Source of the DNA: Lachnospiraceae bacterium
GTDB lineage: Bacteria > Bacillota > Clostridia > Lachnospirales > Lachnospiraceae
Direction of reading: 5' to 3'
Assembly: GCA_017614155.1 (NCBI GenBank)
Contig: JAGACK010000031.1
Coordinates: 1 to 42,259 of the forward strand
Length of the DNA: 42,259 nucleotides
The notes beneath the pieces are model-generated. The model did not search any database, had not been told where the DNA came from, and was given only the letters and a program-made list of their open reading frames with translations. Positions 34,426 through 42,241 of this stretch are shown piece after piece (position 1 is the first letter of the stretch; each line of letters begins with the position of its first letter). The translations under genes and the position numbers were made by a program.

Positions 34426-35958
34426 CTAACCTGTCAACATTTCTTTCAGTTTCATCCTGTCTGTCTTTCCTCCCGATGTGAGCGGCATGCTCTCCATCTT
34501 CTTCAGGACATTCGGGATCATATATCTGGGAAGTCTTTCTTTAAGATACTCTATAATACAGATATCATCAAGTGCCTCAGCGACATAAGCCATTATTATC
34601 CTGTTCTTTTTCTCATCAAATATGCATACGGCACTCTGCATGCCATCCATTCCCGATGCAGCAGCTTCTATCTCCGGAAGCTCTATCCTGTGTCCCATAT
34701 GCTTTACCTGAAAATCTTTTCTGGATGCAAATACCAGTTCTCCGCGTTCGTTATACGAAGCCAGATCCCCCGTCCTGTATATCCTCTCGGGATATCTGTC
34801 ATTTTGCGGATTCTGCGTAAAAGATCTTTCTGTCGCCTCAGGCATATTGATATATCCGTTTGCAAGACCGCTGCCCCTGACACATATCTCGCCTATAACA
34901 TTGGCATCTTCTTTTCTTATCAGGCAGTCTTTTTCGTCAAGCAGGAAAACGCTGCTGTTCTTTATGCTGTTCCCGATAGGGATGATCTGATCATCGTCAA
35001 AATCCCTGTCCACTATGTAATAAGTGCAGATGCCTGTTATCTCCGTCGGACCATAGATCTGCATAAAGAACGCATCCGGATAATAACTCTTCCAATAGTT
35101 AAAGCATTTTGTCGGCATCGCCTCCGCACCGAAAATGATCTTTTTCAACGAAGAGGGTCTGCACAGCTTCAGCGCCTTGAAAGTCGATACCATTCCAAGT
35201 GCCGACGGTACCCATCGGATCACGGTGACCTTCCATTTGTCCATATATTCCAGGAGCCTTGCAGGAGTCGAAAAAAGCTGGACCGGAATGATCACCATGG
35301 TGGCGCCATTCCTCAGCGTACAGTAGATATCGATGAGCGAAGCATCAAAATGAAACGGAACCTGATTTCCTGCCGTGTCCGTATCCGAGAAGCCCGAAGC
35401 CTCGCTGAAATGTTCCGCATAATCAATAAGTGATCTGTGCGATACCAGCACTCCCTTCGGTACCCCTGTTGAACCTGAAGTATAGATGGCATACGCCGGG
35501 TCGGTATCGATACGCAGTTCCCTGATCTTTTTTAATCTTTCCGGTTCTGCCGGCGTTTCGCTCAAACATTCAAACTGCCTTACAGGGACTCTTCCTCCGG
35601 ATGCTTTTTCCATCTTTTCCAGATTGTCCCCGTCACATATGATCAGGGCCGGATCCAGATTCTCTATAATAAGGGAAACTCTTTGGATCGGCATTTCCAC
35701 ATCTATCGGAACATAGAAATTGCCGCTCATCAGAACACCCATAAACGCCGCAATGGTATCCGGGCTTTTTTTCATAAAGATCATTACAGGGAGATTGCCC
35801 GGGAAATCCCCCGTAACATCCGCTATTCCTGTTCCCGTCTTTTCCGCGATCATTTTAAGCTGACAAAAAGTCAGCTGTTTCTCATCATCTGCATATGAAA
35901 TCTTATCGGGATATCTATCTGCCGATCCTTCAAGGTATTCGAGAATATTTGTAAGCAT
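34426..35958 (-). CDS. DltA-like adenylation enzyme
   Basis: A 510-residue adenylate-forming ligase that activates an amino or other carboxylic acid with ATP and loads it on the adjacent carrier protein. Core motifs: YTSGSTGVPKG (159-169), IYGPTE (301-306), YRTGDLA (394-400), GHRIELPEIE (422-431) and the catalytic Lys K498 in SGGKTDR. In D-alanine-specific DltA the segment before the second helix reads F-C-G-E; here it is FGAEAM (276-281), with Gly replacing the Cys. Substrate identity is therefore open. The start follows the hpf terminator by only about 9 nt. Confidence 0.88.
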   Translation of the reverse strand: MLTNILEYLEGSADRYPDKISYADDEKQLTFCQLKMIAEKTGTGIADVTGDFPGNLPVMIFMKKSPDTIAAFMGVLMSGNFYVPIDVEMPIQRVSLIIENLDPALIICDGDNLEKMEKASGGRVPVRQFECLSETPAEPERLKKIRELRIDTDPAYAIYTSGSTGVPKGVLVSHRSLIDYAEHFSEASGFSDTDTAGNQVPFHFDASLIDIYCTLRNGATMVIIPVQLFSTPARLLEYMDKWKVTVIRWVPSALGMVSTFKALKLCRPSSLKKIIFGAEAMPTKCFNYWKSYYPDAFFMQIYGPTEITGICTYYIVDRDFDDDQIIPIGNSIKNSSVFLLDEKDCLIRKEDANVIGEICVRGSGLANGYINMPEATERSFTQNPQNDRYPERIYRTGDLASYNERGELVFASRKDFQVKHMGHRIELPEIEAAASGMDGMQSAVCIFDEKKNRIIMAYVAEALDDICIIEYLKERLPRYMIPNVLKKMESMPLTSGGKTDRMKLKEMLTG

Positions 35959-35966
35959 ATCAATCC

Positions 35967-36002
35967 TGAAAACAGGGAGGCCGTCTTATCCGTTCCTCCC
36001 TG
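35967..36002 (-). terminator. Terminator after hpf, just ahead of the dltA-like start
   Basis: CAGGGAGG (35995-36002 on the opposite arm) pairs with CCTCCCTG (35973-35980) across a 14-nt loop and is followed on the minus strand by TTTTC. It begins 13 nt after hpf and ends about 10 nt before the next start codon. Confidence 0.75.
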
Positions 36003-36015
36003 TAAACTTTCGTCT

Positions 36016-36546
36016 TTAATTTTCCGGTTCTATAAGTCCGTATGTATTTCCTTTTCTCTTGTAAACCACATTTACTTCTTCCGTCTCAGCATTCCTGAAA
36101 ACATAGAAGTTGTGTCCCAGCAGTTCCATCTGTACACAGGCATCCTCCGGATACATGGGCTTGATCCCGAACCTCTTTGATCTGACAATCTTTATCTCGT
36201 CTTCATCCTGGTATTCTCTTTCAATGTATTCCTGCTTGAAGGTCTGGGAAGCTCCCTGCTCCTTGTCTATGATCTTTGTCTTGTATTTTTTCAGCTGTCT
36301 TTCAATGATCTCCTCTACCAGATCGATCGAAACATACATATCATTGCTGACCTGCTCGGATCTGATGATGCTTCCCTTCACAGGGATCGTTACCTCGATC
36401 TTGTGTCTGTCTTTCTCAACGGAAAGCGTCACATGGATCTCTGTATCGGGCGCAAAATACTTTTCGAGTTTTCCGATCTTTTCCTCAACAGCCTGCTTCA
36501 GTCCAGGCGTAACATCTATATTCTTTCCGACAATAACATAATTCAT
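36016..36546 (-). CDS. hpf: Ribosome hibernation promoting factor, long form
   Basis: A 176-residue protein that dimerises 70S ribosomes into inactive 100S particles in slow growth. The N-terminal domain (1-100) has the Hpf/RaiA beta-alpha fold (VGKNIDVTPGLKQAVEEKIGKLEKYF); the C-terminal domain (about 120-176, RSKRFGIKPMYPEDACVQMELLGHNFYVFRNAET) is the dimerisation domain of long Hpf. Its leader has an 8-bp hairpin (36567-36587). GAGATAG lies before the ATG. Confidence 0.95.
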   Translation of the reverse strand: MNYVIVGKNIDVTPGLKQAVEEKIGKLEKYFAPDTEIHVTLSVEKDRHKIEVTIPVKGSIIRSEQVSNDMYVSIDLVEEIIERQLKKYKTKIIDKEQGASQTFKQEYIEREYQDEDEIKIVRSKRFGIKPMYPEDACVQMELLGHNFYVFRNAETEEVNVVYKRKGNTYGLIEPEN

Positions 36547-36566
36547 CCTGTACTATCTCCCTTCCG

Positions 36567-36587
36567 TATCTGAAATACATTCAGATA
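36567..36587 (-). promoter_or_regulatory. Hairpin in the hpf leader
   Basis: TATCTGAA (580-587 arm) and TTCAGATA (567-574 arm) form a perfect 8-bp stem with a 5-nt loop on the minus strand, 20 nt before the hpf start. It may affect mRNA stability; no T-run follows. Confidence 0.4.
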
Positions 36588-36607
36588 TTTCCAAAATGTT
36601 TTAATTC

Positions 36608-36636
36608 AGTATATCAAACCGACTTATCTTTTGCAA
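36608..36636 (-). promoter_or_regulatory. Promoter of hpf
   Basis: On the minus strand TTGCAA (36631-36636), 17 bp, TATACT (36608-36613). The -35 box directly follows the T-run of the NlpC/P60 terminator. Confidence 0.7.
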
Positions 36637-36665
36637 TCAAAAAGGGGCAGGCACAAGCCCGCCCC
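36637..36665 (-). terminator. Intrinsic terminator of the NlpC/P60 gene
   Basis: A 9-bp stem (36644-36652 with 36657-36665) of GGGGCGGGC type, followed on the minus strand by TTTTTGA. It starts 14 nt after the stop codon. Confidence 0.85.
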
Positions 36666-36679
36666 TTTAATTTCATATA

Positions 36680-38143
36680 TCAGAATATTCTCCTGACTGC
36701 AAGGACTGATCTGTAGCCGACATTCGAAACCTTGATACCGGTCGCTCTGGTCGAAGCATGCACTATCTGTCCGTTTCCTATATAGATTCCAACATGTCCG
36801 GAGTAGCATACTATGTCACCCGGTGCTGCTGATGCGACATTCACTGCATATCCGACAGACCTGTCTGCACCGGAACTGTGAGGAAGCGATACTCCGAAGT
36901 TCCTGTATACGCTCATTACAAATCCTGAGCAGTCTGTTCCGTTTGTCAGTGATGTTCCTCCATATACATACGGGTTGCCGACAAACTGAAGCGCATAATT
37001 TGCGACCTGGCTTCCCATGCTGCTTCCGGGCGCGGTAACTCCGCCGGCGCTGCCTCCTCCGCCTGAGGAACCCTTTCCTTTCTTCTTTGCAGCTGCAGCT
37101 GCAGCCTTTCTTGCTGCTTCTCTCTCGGCAGCCTCCTTGGCAAGTCTTGCCTCTTCTTCGGCCTTTGACTCAGCCCTGACAAAATCTGTATAAAGCCTTA
37201 CAAATTCGGAAGAAACAAATCCGTCACCTTCCTCGACTGAAACCTTGACCCATCCGTCAAGTTCATCCAAAACCTGCAGCTCGTCTTCCATGGGCACCAT
37301 ACCGATAACCTCGGCATCCTTTGACGGCTCACTCCTGACATAGAGTGTCGTCGTAGTGACGACCGCCATTCTCATACCCACCTTTTTTGCAAGATCCTGC
37401 GCAGCATCTCCTGTCACGCAGTACTCACCTTTAACATAACCGGTAACATTTCCCGATTTGATCTTGTACCAGTCACCCTCTATCTCTATCAGATCTCCGA
37501 CAGAATTATTATAGAGCTTTCCTACTACTTCTCCCTCTTCGGAAGCGATGCTCCTGACATTGACACAGTCACTGACCTGAGCTATGACCAGATTTGTAAA
37601 ATCTTCTTCCTCGGGTATGCCGTTTGACGCAACCGCATCAACAAGATTCAGGATAGATGCATCGGCATTTTCAGTATCTACCACTCTCATGGCAGCAGTC
37701 GCTGCTTCCACCGAATTTACAAGTCCAGCCGTAGAGCCGCCTCCCACTGTTATGATCTCGGGCTCCGAACTTGCCTCCGCCGCCACGGTCTGAATAGATG
37801 TCTGCTCGCCGGGCTTAACTACAGTCGGCGCGGATGTCATCTCCTCGCTCTCATCCCTTGAAAGAACTATCCCATCGCCTATATTGGAAGCAACCGATGC
37901 AATGACAGCGTCTGAAGACTTCTTTGCCGCCAAAGCCTTAGCCTCGTCTTTTCCTCTTGAACTCTTTATCTGATCGGCCTGAAGAGATGTTACCGACTTT
38001 CCCTCATTGAGGATCCTTGCCGTTCCCGCTGCCGGAAGAACCGAAGTAGACGGTGTGGTCATCGCCATACACGCATTGCTTCCTGAAATTATCAGAGAGA
38101 ATGTAAGTCCGATACTGACAAGTCTCTTTAACCTTTTTTTCAT
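36680..38143 (-). CDS. Secreted SH3b-SH3b-NlpC/P60 cell-wall hydrolase
   Basis: A 487-residue secreted peptidoglycan endopeptidase. A signal peptide (MKKRLKRLVSIGLTFSLIISGSNACMA) is followed by a low-complexity stalk, two SH3b domains (about 185-250 and 257-325: CVNVRSIASEEGEVVGKLYNN and TTLYVRSEPSKDAEVIGMV), an Ala/Lys linker with GSSGGGGSAGG, and NlpC/P60 at about 380-487. The catalytic triad is visible: C405 in DCSGF, H450 in GHVGIYIG and H462 in IVHAS. I start at 38143, with GGGAGA upstream; a GTG at 38197 would add a non-signal extension. Confidence 0.92.
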   Translation of the reverse strand: MKKRLKRLVSIGLTFSLIISGSNACMAMTTPSTSVLPAAGTARILNEGKSVTSLQADQIKSSRGKDEAKALAAKKSSDAVIASVASNIGDGIVLSRDESEEMTSAPTVVKPGEQTSIQTVAAEASSEPEIITVGGGSTAGLVNSVEAATAAMRVVDTENADASILNLVDAVASNGIPEEEDFTNLVIAQVSDCVNVRSIASEEGEVVGKLYNNSVGDLIEIEGDWYKIKSGNVTGYVKGEYCVTGDAAQDLAKKVGMRMAVVTTTTLYVRSEPSKDAEVIGMVPMEDELQVLDELDGWVKVSVEEGDGFVSSEFVRLYTDFVRAESKAEEEARLAKEAAEREAARKAAAAAAKKKGKGSSGGGGSAGGVTAPGSSMGSQVANYALQFVGNPYVYGGTSLTNGTDCSGFVMSVYRNFGVSLPHSSGADRSVGYAVNVASAAPGDIVCYSGHVGIYIGNGQIVHASTRATGIKVSNVGYRSVLAVRRIF

Positions 38144-38171
38144 AAATCTCCCGTTGATGTTCACAGTTACG

Positions 38172-38200
38172 CCGGTGCCACATTTATCTCCTGCCACCGG
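38172..38200 (-). promoter_or_regulatory. Leader hairpin of the NlpC/P60 gene
   Basis: CCGGTG (38195-38200 arm) pairs with CACCGG (38172-38177 arm) in the 5' leader. The loop contains a second GGAG. It could influence start choice; the leader (about 89 nt) is too short for a c-di-AMP aptamer. Confidence 0.4.
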
Positions 38201-38238
38201 GTCGTTAATTTGTTACGAAATTGTTACATCCGAAGACA

Positions 38239-38267
38239 AATATACCACCCATATAGTGGTTTGTCAA
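38239..38267 (-). promoter_or_regulatory. Strong promoter of the NlpC/P60 gene with a dyad in the spacer
   Basis: On the minus strand perfect TTGACA (38262-38267), 17 bp, TATATT (38239-38244). The spacer holds the inverted repeat ACCAC-7-GTGGT (38244-38260), a possible operator. The rest of the 342-bp gap between the two divergent genes (38144-38485) shows no gene; it is AT-rich. Confidence 0.75.
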
Positions 38268-38408
38268 CCAAAAAACACCAAATATTTGATATTTTATGTC
38301 TACGCATTAACATAATCTGACAGTGTCTGTCCGCTGCCTTCCATCCAAAGATCCCTTTTGTATCAATCACCGCAAATTAAAGGTTTTCTTAACCCAGACA
38401 ATTATGAT

Positions 38409-38437
38409 TTTACACAAAGAAAGAATTATGGTATATC
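38409..38437 (+). promoter_or_regulatory. Possible promoter of the SDR gene
   Basis: TTTACA (38409-38414), 17 bp, TATATC (38432-38437) on the plus strand, about 50 nt before the ATG. The match is weak and other AT-rich hexamers nearby could serve. Confidence 0.35.
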
Positions 38438-38485
38438 TAATTATATTCACTTACATTTGTAGAATCAAGGGAAAAACGGGATATT

Positions 38486-39181
38486 ATGTCAATTAAATCA
38501 ATTCTTGTAACAGGTGCTTCCCGCGGTATTGGTCATGCGATCGCAGAGAAGCTGTCAAAGGATGGCCACAGCCTTTATATGATATGTAAAAAAAATACGA
38601 ACCTGATGTCAGATATACCAGGCAGATGCTTTACCGGAGATGTTGCTGATCACGATTTTATCAGGGAGGTCTTTTCCGGGATCCCCCGGATTGATGTCCT
38701 TATAAACAATGCCGGAATCTCATATACCGGCCTTCTGCAGGATATGACGAAAGAAGAATGGGATAAGGTGATATCCGTAAACCTTTCTTCCATATACAAT
38801 ACATGCCATTTTGCGTCAGCTATGATGGTAAGACAGCATTCCGGAAAGATTATAAACATTTCTTCAGTATGGGGAGAGCATGGAGCTTCCATGGAAGTAG
38901 CCTACAGTGCCTCAAAGGGCGGTGTTAACGCATTTACAAAGGCTCTTGCGCGCGAGCTAGCTCCAAGCGGCATACAGGTAAATGCCATTTCCTGCGGATT
39001 CATTGATACGGATATGAACAATATATATTCTGAAGAAGAAAGATCCCTGATCATGGAAGATATCCCATCAGGAAGATTTGGGGAAGCAGCTGAGGTTGCC
39101 GATCTGGTATCCTTACTAATCGATGCCCCATCCTACCTTACCGGACAGATCATCGGTCTGGACGGAGGCTGGATGCTGTAG
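38486..39181 (+). CDS. Short-chain dehydrogenase/reductase, probable EF-P 5-aminopentanone reductase (YmfI-like)
   Basis: A 231-residue NAD(P)H-dependent reductase. TGASRGIG (9-16) binds the cofactor, NNAGIS (74-79) is conserved, and the catalytic set is S127, Y140 and K144 (SSVWGEHGASMEVAYSASK). The SSVWG..GAS.EV.YSASKGG and TKALARELAPSGIQVNA pattern is more like YmfI, which finishes the modification on elongation factor P in Bacillus, than typical FabG; the C terminus LDGGWML is general SDR. FabG-type activity remains the alternative. It is a single-gene unit convergent with the FkbH-like gene, ending 17 bp from it. Confidence 0.75.
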   Translation: MSIKSILVTGASRGIGHAIAEKLSKDGHSLYMICKKNTNLMSDIPGRCFTGDVADHDFIREVFSGIPRIDVLINNAGISYTGLLQDMTKEEWDKVISVNLSSIYNTCHFASAMMVRQHSGKIINISSVWGEHGASMEVAYSASKGGVNAFTKALARELAPSGIQVNAISCGFIDTDMNNIYSEEERSLIMEDIPSGRFGEAAEVADLVSLLIDAPSYLTGQIIGLDGGWML

Positions 39182-39198
39182 CCGGCGCAGGGAAGGGG

Positions 39199-40935
39199 TT
39201 AATCAGGTATGACAGCTTTGATAAATGTATCCTTTGGCTTGTATTCGGCTGTCTGCAGCGAGTAAGCACCATCTCCTGAAGGCACAAAACCAAACCTGTC
39301 ATAGATATCCCTCACCATTCCGTTCTTTGCTGTCGGAATGTACTGTGCGTCAAGCTTTTCCATTCCCGCCCCTTTGCATGTCTCTACCACGGTATTTATT
39401 ATGAATTCCTCCATACCGCGCTTTAATACTCTGCAGCTCATGAACCAGGTGTCAATGAAGCCTTCTTTTTCTCCTGTTTTTTCAATGATAACCGCGCTGA
39501 TGAGTCCGTAATCACCGAATTTGTCTTCCAGTTCATAGTATATGGTAATATACCTGTCTGACAGAGCGATCCTTTTTATATCTTCTTCGGAATACCTGAT
39601 CGTCCTTAAGTTAAACTGATTTGATCTTTGAGAAAGCTCGGCTATCCTCGGATAATGGTATTCATCAAAGGGTTCTGCCTTCGCCTTCATGTCAAGGCTC
39701 CGCAAATAATCGTTTATATCGGTAAATACTTCTTTTTCACTTCTTCTCTTTGCTTCAGTCCTGTATTGTTCCGTCCTCTTTGAACCTTCTCCGGAAAAGG
39801 ATACGGTCTCAAACAGATGAAGCGACTGCAGAAACGACAGGTAATTTGCAGGATCCTCCGGGAGTTCCGGAACAGTCACCTGCGGAAGCTGCGTTCTCAC
39901 CAGTTCTCTCTCAAAAGGATTGTCATCCACAAAAACCAGACTGTCCATACCTATATCTAGAGCACTCTGTATCCTTTTGATATTCGTCGCTTTGTCATCC
40001 CAGTTTGCAACAAACATTACCAGGTCTGACAGTCTGAGCACCATATCCGGATGCTTTTCAAACGGTTCTTTTGCTGTCTTCTCATCATTTTTCGAGCAGA
40101 CTGCCAAAAGGATCCCCCTTTTCTTCAGCTCCATGCACCATTTTTGCAGATCGGAATATGCTCTTCCTGTGCCAAGTTCACCTATTTCTATGCCGTTCAG
40201 GCCATCATCGCCTATCACTCCGCCCCACAGAGTATTGTCCAGATCAAGTATCAGACACTTGCGGATCCTGCCCACGGATGCCAGGATGATATCATAGATC
40301 TGCTTTGCCGCTTCAACCACTCCTTCAAACCCTACTGCCATCCTCGCCTGATAATAAAACTTTCTGTCACAAAAGGCTTCCCTGCCGTATCCTGCCTGTA
40401 TCATATCAAGATCCACGATAAAAACGCCCTTATTGTGGGCTGCCTCCTTTGACAGCAGATAATTCAGCTTCTGCATCTGATATTCAAAGGATGTCTCTTC
40501 TCTGAGCGCATAATTCCCAAAGACACCGGTATCGCATCTGACAAAATTAAACTGGATAATCGACGCTTTCGTCCTCTCTTTTAGGATATTCCAGTAATTT
40601 GATATCTTTACGATCTGATCTTCCGCAAATGATGCTCTACCGTTTACATCTGTATCCTCAAAGGACTCCCTCGCCTTTTCGGATGACATATAGATAATAA
40701 TAAAATCCCTTTCTTTTTCATAAAGACCCGATAAGGGATCGAGTATCTCACTGTCGATCACATCATATTCGGCATCATAGACCGAGGCTCCGACTCCGTA
40801 CTCAAAGCCCATCCCCTGAAGAGCAGTCGAGATAAACTGTGTGGCCGTATCGCCGAGAACCGCAACGCTTACCGTTTTTCCAAGCTTTTCGTCTTTATGT
40901 TTTTTTATGTTCTTCTTCAGATCGTTATATGTCAT
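39199..40935 (-). CDS. FkbH-like HAD-IIIC protein (possible glyceryl-ACP synthase)
   Basis: A 578-residue soluble protein. The N-terminal about 220 residues resemble the SGNH-like domain of long FkbH proteins; the HAD motif is LDLDNTLWGGVIGDDG with D231 and D233; VCSKNDEKTA and VFVDDNPFERELVR are HAD motifs II-IV; the C-terminal about 150 residues look like a GNAT-type fold (ELSQRSNQFNLRTIRYSEEDI, FIDTWFMSCRVLKRGMEE). FkbH enzymes load glyceryl from 1,3-bisphosphoglycerate onto a carrier protein. No carrier gene is adjacent; the nearest is at 34181. I start at the ATG at 40935 with AAAGGAAG upstream rather than at the TTG at 40956. Confidence 0.85.
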   Translation of the reverse strand: MTYNDLKKNIKKHKDEKLGKTVSVAVLGDTATQFISTALQGMGFEYGVGASVYDAEYDVIDSEILDPLSGLYEKERDFIIIYMSSEKARESFEDTDVNGRASFAEDQIVKISNYWNILKERTKASIIQFNFVRCDTGVFGNYALREETSFEYQMQKLNYLLSKEAAHNKGVFIVDLDMIQAGYGREAFCDRKFYYQARMAVGFEGVVEAAKQIYDIILASVGRIRKCLILDLDNTLWGGVIGDDGLNGIEIGELGTGRAYSDLQKWCMELKKRGILLAVCSKNDEKTAKEPFEKHPDMVLRLSDLVMFVANWDDKATNIKRIQSALDIGMDSLVFVDDNPFERELVRTQLPQVTVPELPEDPANYLSFLQSLHLFETVSFSGEGSKRTEQYRTEAKRRSEKEVFTDINDYLRSLDMKAKAEPFDEYHYPRIAELSQRSNQFNLRTIRYSEEDIKRIALSDRYITIYYELEDKFGDYGLISAVIIEKTGEKEGFIDTWFMSCRVLKRGMEEFIINTVVETCKGAGMEKLDAQYIPTAKNGMVRDIYDRFGFVPSGDGAYSLQTAEYKPKDTFIKAVIPD

Positions 40936-40954
40936 CCCCTGAAAACTTCCTTTC

Positions 40955-40988
40955 AAAAAAGGCTCCGGGCATTATACCCGAAGCCTTT
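40955..40988 (-). terminator. Intrinsic terminator of tuf
   Basis: A 12-bp, nearly perfect stem (40958-40969 with 40977-40988) followed on the minus strand by six T. The loop is TATAATG. It starts 25 nt after the tuf stop and ends 20 nt before the FkbH-like start. Confidence 0.88.
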
Positions 40989-40997
40989 GAGATTCAA
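40971..40997 (-). promoter_or_regulatory. Possible promoter embedded in the tuf terminator
   Basis: A perfect TATAAT (40971-40976) lies in the terminator loop, with TTGAAT (40992-40997) 15 bp upstream on the minus strand. The spacing is short, but the position would start transcription past the 5' arm, so the new transcript could not refold the terminator. Confidence 0.35.
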
Positions 40998-41013
40998 GCT
41001 TTTAACTGCATGA

Positions 41014-42204
41014 TTATTTGATGATGGAAGCAACCCTTCCTGATCCTACTGTACGTCCGCCTTCACGGATAGCGAAGGTAAGACCCTGCTCCATAGCGAT
41101 CGGGTGAATGAGCTCGATGGTCATCTCAACATTATCGCCGGGCATGCACATCTCTGTGCCGGCAGGAAGATTGCAGACTCCTGTAACATCGGTTGTCCTG
41201 AAATAGAACTGAGGACGATAGTTGTTGAAGAAAGGAGTATGACGTCCGCCTTCATCCTTTGTCAGCACGTATACCTGAGCCGTGAAATTTGTATGGCAGG
41301 TAACTGAACCGGGCTTTGCAAGAACCTGTCCTCTTTCAATCTCCTTACGGTCAACACCACGAAGGAGTGCGCCGATATTATCTCCGGCCTCACCCTGATC
41401 AAGAAGCTTACGGAACATCTCGATACCGGTTACAACCGTCTTCTTTACATCTTCCCTGATACCTACGATCTCAACTTCATCATTGAGGTGGATAGTTCCT
41501 CTCTCAACACGGCCTGTAGCAACGGTACCACGACCTGTGATCGTGAACACGTCCTCAACCGGCATAAGGAACGGCTTGTCTGTAGGACGTACAGGTGTAG
41601 GGATATAGCTGTCTACAGCATCCATAAGCTCGATAACCTTGTCGCCCCACTCGCACTTGGGATCCTCAAGAGCCTTCAGAGCAGAACCGCGGATGATCGG
41701 GATATCGTCTCCGGGGAACTCATATTCATTCAGAAGATCACGAACTTCCATCTCAACCAGCTCGATAAGCTCGGGATCATCAACCATGTCGCATTTGTTA
41801 AGGAAAACTACGATATAAGGAACACCTACCTGACGTGCAAGCAGAACGTGCTCTTTTGTCTGTGCCATAACACCGTCAGTTGCAGCAACAACAAGGATAG
41901 CTCCGTCCATCTGTGCAGCGCCCGTGATCATGTTCTTTACATAGTCAGCATGCCCGGGGCAGTCAACGTGAGCATAGTGACGATTAGCTGTCTCATACTC
42001 TACGTGAGCTGTTGATATGGTAATTCCACGCTCTCTCTCTTCAGGAGCCTTGTCGATCTGATCGAAAGCAACAGCCGTTCCGCCTGCCCTCTCTGCCAGA
42101 ACCGATGTGATGGCTGCTGTAAGAGTTGTCTTACCGTGGTCAACGTGTCCGATGGTTCCGATGTTTACATGTGGCTTGGTTCTTTCAAATTTAGCCTTTC
42201 CCAT
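41014..42204 (-). CDS. tuf: Elongation factor Tu
   Basis: A 396-residue GTPase delivering aminoacyl-tRNA to the ribosome. GHVDHGKT (P loop), [13 protein letters not shown] and NKCDMVD are the G motifs; domains 2 and 3 are complete to [11 protein letters not shown]. The start is the ATG at 42204 ([20 protein letters not shown]) with AAGGAGG 10 nt upstream; the frame is open further without a site. In related genomes fusA lies upstream, which would be outside this window. Confidence 0.99.
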   Translation of the reverse strand: MGKAKFERTKPHVNIGTIGHVDHGKTTLTAAITSVLAERAGGTAVAFDQIDKAPEERERGITISTAHVEYETANRHYAHVDCPGHADYVKNMITGAAQMDGAILVVAATDGVMAQTKEHVLLARQVGVPYIVVFLNKCDMVDDPELIELVEMEVRDLLNEYEFPGDDIPIIRGSALKALEDPKCEWGDKVIELMDAVDSYIPTPVRPTDKPFLMPVEDVFTITGRGTVATGRVERGTIHLNDEVEIVGIREDVKKTVVTGIEMFRKLLDQGEAGDNIGALLRGVDRKEIERGQVLAKPGSVTCHTNFTAQVYVLTKDEGGRHTPFFNNYRPQFYFRTTDVTGVCNLPAGTEMCMPGDNVEMTIELIHPIAMEQGLTFAIREGGRTVGSGRVASIIK

Positions 42205-42227
42205 TTCAAAAATCCTCCTTATAATAC

Positions 42228-42241
42228 TGCGCATATGCGCA
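42228..42241. repeat. 14-bp perfect palindrome upstream of tuf
   Basis: TGCGCATATGCGCA is its own reverse complement. It lies 24 bp before the tuf start, in the short gap to whatever gene precedes it. It could be an operator or chance. Confidence 0.4.

Noticed and set aside
38144-38232. c-di-AMP (ydaO) riboswitch upstream of the NlpC/P60 gene
   Set aside because: Such genes are often so controlled, but the leader is only about 89 nt and the conserved blocks are not visible.
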